From contig JAOZMQ010000074.1 in assembly GCA_029934195.1 (NCBI GenBank), positions 1 through 10,387 on the forward strand: a DNA stretch of 10,387 nt, in the 5' to 3' direction. Numbering within the stretch: the first letter of the stretch is position 1; each line of letters opens with the position of its first letter. This document shows, piece after piece, positions 6,798 through 10,387 of this stretch. Under the pieces are notes generated by a model, which was given only the letters and a program-made list of their open reading frames with translations, ran no database searches and was not told the origin of the DNA. This stretch comes from Candidatus Cloacimonadota bacterium. Its GTDB lineage: Bacteria > Cloacimonadota > Cloacimonadia > Cloacimonadales > JAOZMQ01. Made by a program: the position numbers and the translations under genes.

Positions 6798-7179
6798 TAT
6801 TTTAAAAAAGATGTTTTTCCTAAATGAAGAAACAGCCCCTGATAAATTTATGGAAACGTTTTTTTATTCAACAGAAATTACAGATAATAACTTTCATATA
6901 TTATTATTATTCTCTGATAAATTAGCTTGTGAAATAACTGAAAATTTTCTTGGTTTTGAAGATTATGATCAAGAAGATGTTTTAGATTGCTTACAGGAAG
7001 TTGTAAATATGATTACAGGTAATTTTATTGGTATTTGTTTTCCAGAACATGACAAATTATTGCCTTTTCCCACAAGCTCAATTTGTGATACAAGTACCTT
7101 ATCTGTTGAAGAATATGAATCGGATTACCTTTTTTATCATCTTCAACCATTAAAAATTCTTTATAAAGAAATAAAATAA
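6760..7179 (+). CDS. cheX: CheX/CheC-family chemotaxis phosphatase
   Basis: The 139-residue protein carries the signature of CheC/CheX phosphatases, which dephosphorylate CheY. The (D/S)xxxExxN motif is D76-E80-N83 (DCLQEVVNMITGN), with a proline-containing strand about 20 residues later (LPFP, 101-104). The N-terminal helix ILKKMFFLNEE resembles this family. Only one active-site motif is seen, as in CheX rather than the two-site CheC. In CheX enzymes the Glu and Asn act on the aspartyl phosphate. Its start lies inside the receiver gene, so the presumed phosphatase and its substrate are translationally coupled. cheB follows after 14 bases. The CheX assignment rests on this motif and the context; overall similarity is modest. 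Confidence 0.8.
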   Translation: MTKIQTLKDLISNILKKMFFLNEETAPDKFMETFFYSTEITDNNFHILLLFSDKLACEITENFLGFEDYDQEDVLDCLQEVVNMITGNFIGICFPEHDKLLPFPTSSICDTSTLSVEEYESDYLFYHLQPLKILYKEIK

Positions 7180-7193
7180 AGTAGAGAGATCTT

Positions 7194-8213
7194 ATGCCTA
7201 AAATTAAAGTTCTTATTGTTGATGATAGTGCTATCGTAAGAAATGTTTTAAAAAGAGCAATTAATAATGAAAGGGATATGGAAGTAGTTGGTACAGCCCC
7301 TGATCCTTATATTGCGAGAGACAAAATAGTCAAACTTAAACCGGATGTTATGACTCTTGATGTTGAAATGCCAAAAATGGATGGTATAACATTTCTTAGT
7401 AAAGTTATGCACTATTTCCCTATTCCAACGATTATTGTAAGCTCTATTACTCAAAGAGGTTGTAGCACAAGCGTAAAAGCTTTTGAGTTAGGAGCTATAG
7501 AAGTCATTCCTAAACCATCTGAAAAATATTCAATTCAATCAATCGAAAGAAAGTTAGTTCATGCGGTTCGAGCTGCTGCAAATGCAAAAATTGAAAAAAT
7601 TGAAAAAAAGAAGGTGATTAAGTATCAAAAAGCAATTTCTATAGAAAAATCAAATAAAATCTTGGCAATTGGTGCATCTACCGGAGGAACGGAAGCTATA
7701 AAAAATGTTTTGATTAAGCTTCCTGCAAATACACCCGGAACGGTAATTGTTCAGCACATGCCTCCATATTTTACTAATGCTTTTGCAAAAAGATTAGATT
7801 CAATTTGTGCTATGGAAGTTCGTGAAGCTGTTGATGGTGATTTAATTTTACCCGGAGTTGCTTTGATTGCTCCGGGAGATTATCATATGGTTATCCGCTA
7901 TGAAGGAGCAAAAAAGTTTGTAAGAGTGAAAAAAGGACCTCAGGTTTGGCATCAAAGACCGGCTGTTGATATTCTTTTCAAATCAGTTGCTAAATATGCT
8001 GGGAAATATGCAGTTGGAGTTTTGCTCACAGGAATGGGAAAAGATGGAGGAGAAGGCTTAAAATTAATGCGAGATGCTGGAGCTAAAACAATCGCCCAAA
8101 ATCAAGAGACTTGTGTTGTCTTTGGTATGCCGAAAGTAGCTATTGAGCTTGGAGGTGCTGATTTTATAGAACCAATAGAAGGTATTGCAAAAAAAATAGC
8201 ATTACTTTTATAA
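7194..8213 (+). CDS. cheB: Protein-glutamate methylesterase/deamidase CheB
   Basis: The 339-residue cytosolic response regulator removes methyl groups from receptor glutamates and deamidates glutamines when phosphorylated by CheA. The N-terminal receiver has D10-D11, phosphoacceptor D56 (TLDVEMP), S83-S84 and K107 (IPKP). A lysine-rich linker (about 131-152) leads to the methylesterase domain. Its catalytic triad is S162 (GASTGG), H188 (VQHMP) and D284 (GMGKDGG), each within two residues of the E. coli positions. Length is normal. The SD (GAGAG) is weak. It is the last gene of the operon, and its TAA is followed with no gap by the end of the convergent kinase gene. CheR, which it opposes, is not in the window. 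Confidence 0.96.
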   Translation: MPKIKVLIVDDSAIVRNVLKRAINNERDMEVVGTAPDPYIARDKIVKLKPDVMTLDVEMPKMDGITFLSKVMHYFPIPTIIVSSITQRGCSTSVKAFELGAIEVIPKPSEKYSIQSIERKLVHAVRAAANAKIEKIEKKKVIKYQKAISIEKSNKILAIGASTGGTEAIKNVLIKLPANTPGTVIVQHMPPYFTNAFAKRLDSICAMEVREAVDGDLILPGVALIAPGDYHMVIRYEGAKKFVRVKKGPQVWHQRPAVDILFKSVAKYAGKYAVGVLLTGMGKDGGEGLKLMRDAGAKTIAQNQETCVVFGMPKVAIELGGADFIEPIEGIAKKIALLL

Positions 8214-9491
8214 TTATTTGCCTAATGGAATCCATATTTTGAACTTTATCCCTTCATTTTTTGCTGTTTCACATTTAATATTACCATGCAATTTAGTTGT
8301 AACCAAATTATAAATGATATGAAGTCCTAATCCACTTCCTCCTTTCCCTCGCTTTGTTGTAAAAAATGGTGTAAATATTTTTTGAAGATTCTCTTTTGGA
8401 ATCCCTTTTCCATTATCAGAATAAATTAGAATTAGTGAGTTATCTTCCACAAATAAATCAATAGTTATTTTTCCATAATCTATTTCTTCAAATCCATGAA
8501 TTAATGAATTTTGAATTAGATTTGTTATTATTTGAGAAAATGTTCCCGGATAGCTATTGATAAATATTTCTTCATCAATATGAATTACAATCTGATGTGA
8601 TTTTTTTTTCAATTGGTTCTGAAGACTTCGTAAAACATCTTTAATATAGCTCCCTAAATCAAAATACCTTTTATTCTCACTTGATTGATCAACAGCAACT
8701 AATTTAAAGCTTCTAATCAATTCGGCAGCTCTTTTAAGATTAGAAAGAATCATTTGTGAACTATCAACGGCTATTTCTAAATAATTTTCTAAGTCTGATT
8801 TTTTTAGATTATTATCAAAGTATAGTTTAGAAAGCATTTCTGTTCTTGCTTCAAGGTTTGAAGCAAGTGTAACACCAATTCCAACTGGAGTATTTATCTC
8901 ATGAGAAATTCCTGCAACAAGCTGTCCTAATGATGCCATTTTTTCAGCTTGAACTAATTGTGATTGAGTCTTCTTTAATTCAATAATTGAGTTTTGAAGT
9001 TCTTGTGTTCTTGATAACACCATCTCTTCAAGTTTTTCTTTATGTTTTTGTAATGCTTTTGTTCTTGATTGAACTAAATTCTCTAAATTATTTTGATATT
9101 CAATATTCTCCTTCTTTAATTTTGCTTTATTAGTTACTTTTTCAATTGCGAGATTGAGAATTGAAAAATCTTTTATTGGTTTTATCACATAATCCCAAGC
9201 TCCCATTTGATGAGCTTTTATAACATCTGCAATATCTCCATCACCAGAGATTACAATAAATGGAATTGTCTTAATAATCGAAGAAATATTTCTTAAAACA
9301 CCAAATCCATCTAAGACTGGCATTCTTAAATCACAGAGTATAATGTCTGGCTGATATTCTTTGATATGAGCAAGACCAATTTTTCCATTTTCAGCTTCAA
9401 TGCATTGATAACCTAGATCCGTTAGATACATTACAATTGTTTTTCTAAGGACGTCATAATCATCAATAATTAATATTTTTGTTTTCTTCAT
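8214..9491 (-). CDS. Receiver-histidine kinase (N-terminal REC, HisKA, HATPase)
   Basis: The 425-residue cytosolic protein has no membrane segment or sensor domain. An N-terminal receiver (about 5-118; D10-D11, D54 in LCDLRMP, S82, K104) leads into a coiled coil (about 125-180). The coil has an 18-residue repeat seen as LENLVQSRTKAL then LEEMVLSRTQEL. HisKA has H197 in ISHEINTP. The HATPase shows N328 (NLIQNS), DNGKG (359-363), FTPFFTTK (373-380) and GKGGSGLGL (382-390). Phosphorylation of the receiver probably controls the kinase, so it could relay a signal from CheA or another kinase to an unlinked regulator. The ATG at 9491 has GAAGGA eight bases upstream. It converges on cheB with zero bases between the stops. 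No partner regulator lies beside it; a link to the che operon is inferred from position only. Confidence 0.92.
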   Translation of the reverse strand: MKKTKILIIDDYDVLRKTIVMYLTDLGYQCIEAENGKIGLAHIKEYQPDIILCDLRMPVLDGFGVLRNISSIIKTIPFIVISGDGDIADVIKAHQMGAWDYVIKPIKDFSILNLAIEKVTNKAKLKKENIEYQNNLENLVQSRTKALQKHKEKLEEMVLSRTQELQNSIIELKKTQSQLVQAEKMASLGQLVAGISHEINTPVGIGVTLASNLEARTEMLSKLYFDNNLKKSDLENYLEIAVDSSQMILSNLKRAAELIRSFKLVAVDQSSENKRYFDLGSYIKDVLRSLQNQLKKKSHQIVIHIDEEIFINSYPGTFSQIITNLIQNSLIHGFEEIDYGKITIDLFVEDNSLILIYSDNGKGIPKENLQKIFTPFFTTKRGKGGSGLGLHIIYNLVTTKLHGNIKCETAKNEGIKFKIWIPLGK

Positions 9492-9564
9492 AAAAAATTT
9501 CCTTCATTTTCAGTGAAATTTTCGATTTCTTTTATCTTAGAAATAATTATTTATTGACAGTGAA

Positions 9565-9866
9565 TTAATTGCTTTTTCCTAAAATATCATCAACATCAAA
9601 ACACCATGCCTCATAGTTTTTTACTAAATCTATAAAGATTCTGCAGTTACGACATTCCGTAATTTTCTTTTAAGATTTAAATCTAACCTAATTATTTAAT
9701 CAACAATTGCCTTTGCGACTTTCCAAAAAAATAACTTCTTTTTACTTTCAAAACCTGCTGTCATCTTAAAATCTATACAATCAGGTGTTCTGAACATCTT
9801 CCACATTTCTTGCTCTTCTAAATCATCTAATATATAAAATTTTATGAAAAATGAGGAATTAAATTG
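9565..9866 (-). pseudogene. Probable broken gene of unknown function
   Basis: Two protein-like pieces follow one another on this strand. The first (9866-9696) is open for 56 codons and includes EEQEMWKMFRTPDC and KKLFFWKVAKAIVD before TAA. The second (9669-9565), in a different frame, reads 34 codons including ECRNCRIFIDLVKNYEAWCF (with a CxxC) and ends DVDDILGKSN before TAA. The second has no ATG, GTG or TTG near its start. Reading on past the first stop leads to an A-rich run (about 9660-9670) where a one-base shift joins the second piece. This looks like one gene damaged by a stop and a frameshift, or two decayed small genes. The first piece alone could start at ATG 9806 (36 codons, weak GAAGAG SD). 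No family was recognised. Confidence 0.4.
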
Positions 9867-9884
9867 TTAAGCTTTGTTGAAATA

Positions 9885-9992
9885 TTACTTTTCTTTTTTC
9901 TCTTGCTTTATCTTTCTTTTTTCCTTTGTTGATAACTTACTTTTATTATTTTTCTGATTTTTTGTATGACAGTCTTTTCCTTTATGGCTCAT
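9885..9992 (-). CDS. Small Lys-rich hypothetical ORF (35 aa)
   Basis: The frame runs from ATG 9992 to TAA at 9885. It encodes MSHKGKDCHTKNQK followed by a highly basic tail ending KQEKKEK, with about 14 lysines in 35 residues. A consensus GGAGG lies four bases upstream of the ATG, the best evidence that it is translated. No hydrophobic segment or known domain is visible. A strongly basic microprotein might bind nucleic acid, but that is a guess from composition. Poly-A-rich DNA can also give Lys-rich frames by chance. Confidence 0.35.
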   Translation of the reverse strand: MSHKGKDCHTKNQKNNKSKLSTKEKRKIKQEKKEK

Positions 9993-10072
9993 AATTCCTC
10001 CAAAAATTATACTTTAGTAAAAAAATCATTGTTCAATTCCTCAATTTTTTATAAATGGAATTTGAATAAAAA

Positions 10073-10216
10073 ATGTCAAGTAGAACCTTTAAAATATTAT
10101 ATATAGATGTGTTGGATTTGTACAAAAAGGATTTAGATAGAGGATTGCAATATACTAAAGATTGTAAAAAAATAAAGCTTACTGTTGAAAGTAAGCATGA
10201 AGATTTTAAAAGATAG
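10073..10216 (+). CDS. Small hypothetical ORF (47 aa)
   Basis: The frame begins MSSRTFKILYIDVLDLYKKD and ends VESKHEDFKR before TAG. Its composition is mixed and protein-like, unlike the hydrophobic 63-codon frame on the opposite strand (10033-10224), which looks like its shadow. No good SD precedes the ATG; the nearest GGAA is 14 bases away. It may be a real small gene, a fragment of a decayed one, or chance. No family was recognised. Confidence 0.25.
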   Translation: MSSRTFKILYIDVLDLYKKDLDRGLQYTKDCKKIKLTVESKHEDFKR

Positions 10217-10315
10217 TTACACAAAAAACAGCAGTTTTCGTAAAGTCCGTCAAGGTCCCCGGATTAGATAATGAAATGTGTAAAGAAGATATTTACTGGT
10301 GAAATATTTCTACTC

Positions 10316-10377
10316 AGTATTTGAACGAAAACTAACTTTTCCTAAATTTTCTTTTTTTTTGTCGCTACTCTGTAGCT
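10316..10377 (-). repeat. Right terminal copy of the inverted repeat
   Basis: The reverse complement of this segment repeats 5-54. AAGCTACAGAGTAGCGAC is identical, an extra A-rich stretch of about 13 bases follows (complement of 10347-10359), then TTTAGGAAAAGTTAG and TTTTCGTTCAAATACT. It differs from the left copy by that insertion and a few substitutions. The two copies bound almost exactly the whole window in opposite orientation. Confidence 0.75.
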
Positions 10378-10387
10378 TAGTTCTCTT

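Larger units (their letters stand above)
9492..10315. other. Low-coding region upstream of the kinase gene
   Basis: About 0.8 kb of AT-rich DNA holds no gene of normal size. It contains, in order, the kinase leader with a small TTTCA-G-TGAAA inverted repeat (about 9509-9520), the fragments of a probable broken gene (9565-9866), a 35-codon Lys-rich frame (9885-9992) and a 47-codon plus-strand frame (10073-10216). A stretch with the perfect 10-bp palindrome GAAATATTTC (10301-10310) leads into the end repeat. No clear promoter for the kinase gene and no RNA gene was recognised. Confidence 0.5.

Noticed and set aside
10033..10224. 63-codon minus-strand frame
   Set aside because: No SD, and a composition typical of an antisense shadow. 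The plus strand over the same bases has a more protein-like frame.
1..10387. Circular element or plasmid suggested by matching ends
   Set aside because: The end repeats are inverted, not direct, so they do not support circular closure. No replication or transfer gene is present.
1..10387. CRISPR array, tRNA or rRNA gene
   Set aside because: No regularly spaced repeats and no cloverleaf or rRNA-like conserved stretches were seen on either strand.

Overview
The window is AT-rich bacterial DNA. It carries an imidazolonepropionase gene (hutI) on the minus strand, a seven-gene chemotaxis-type operon on the plus strand (1963-8213), and a convergent receiver-histidine kinase gene on the minus strand (8214-9491). 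About 0.9 kb of poorly coding, partly decayed DNA follows. Most genes have clear Shine-Dalgarno sites (GGAGG, AGGAG). The mix of CheD, CheX, CheB and HDOD proteins, strong SD use and low GC fits a free-living, probably Gram-negative, non-model lineage such as one from the Cloacimonadota/FCB side or the spirochaetes. The phylum cannot be fixed from the sequence alone.

Layout: 1-227 is repeat-rich DNA, with an end repeat, a 29-bp near-palindrome and a GCGTAACTCT-type motif. 228-1469 (-) is an intact hutI. 1470-1962 is a divergent intergenic region with a candidate hutI promoter and one weak open frame. 1963-4425 is cheA with an unusual, tandemly duplicated N-terminal module. 4478-4984 is a CheD-like protein lacking all three catalytic residues. 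5042-5527 is an intact CheD, 5524-6363 an HDOD protein and 6372-6797 a CheY-like receiver. 6760-7179 is a CheX-like phosphatase whose start lies inside the receiver gene. 7194-8213 is CheB. 8214-9491 (-) is a receiver-HisKA-HATPase kinase that ends on the base after the cheB stop. 9492-10387 holds a probable broken gene, two very small candidate ORFs and the inverted partner of the left end repeat.

Working together: CheA (Hpt phosphodonor, kinase and its own CheW-like coupling domain) should phosphorylate the CheY-like receiver and CheB. CheX should dephosphorylate the receiver, and CheB and CheD should act on receptor side chains. The window contains no CheW, CheR, receptor (MCP) or motility gene, so these must be encoded elsewhere or the output is not motility. 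The most distinctive points are the degenerate CheD next to an intact one, the duplicated CheA N-terminal module, the HDOD gene translationally coupled to cheD, and the CheX reading frame overprinted on the acidic tail of the receiver.
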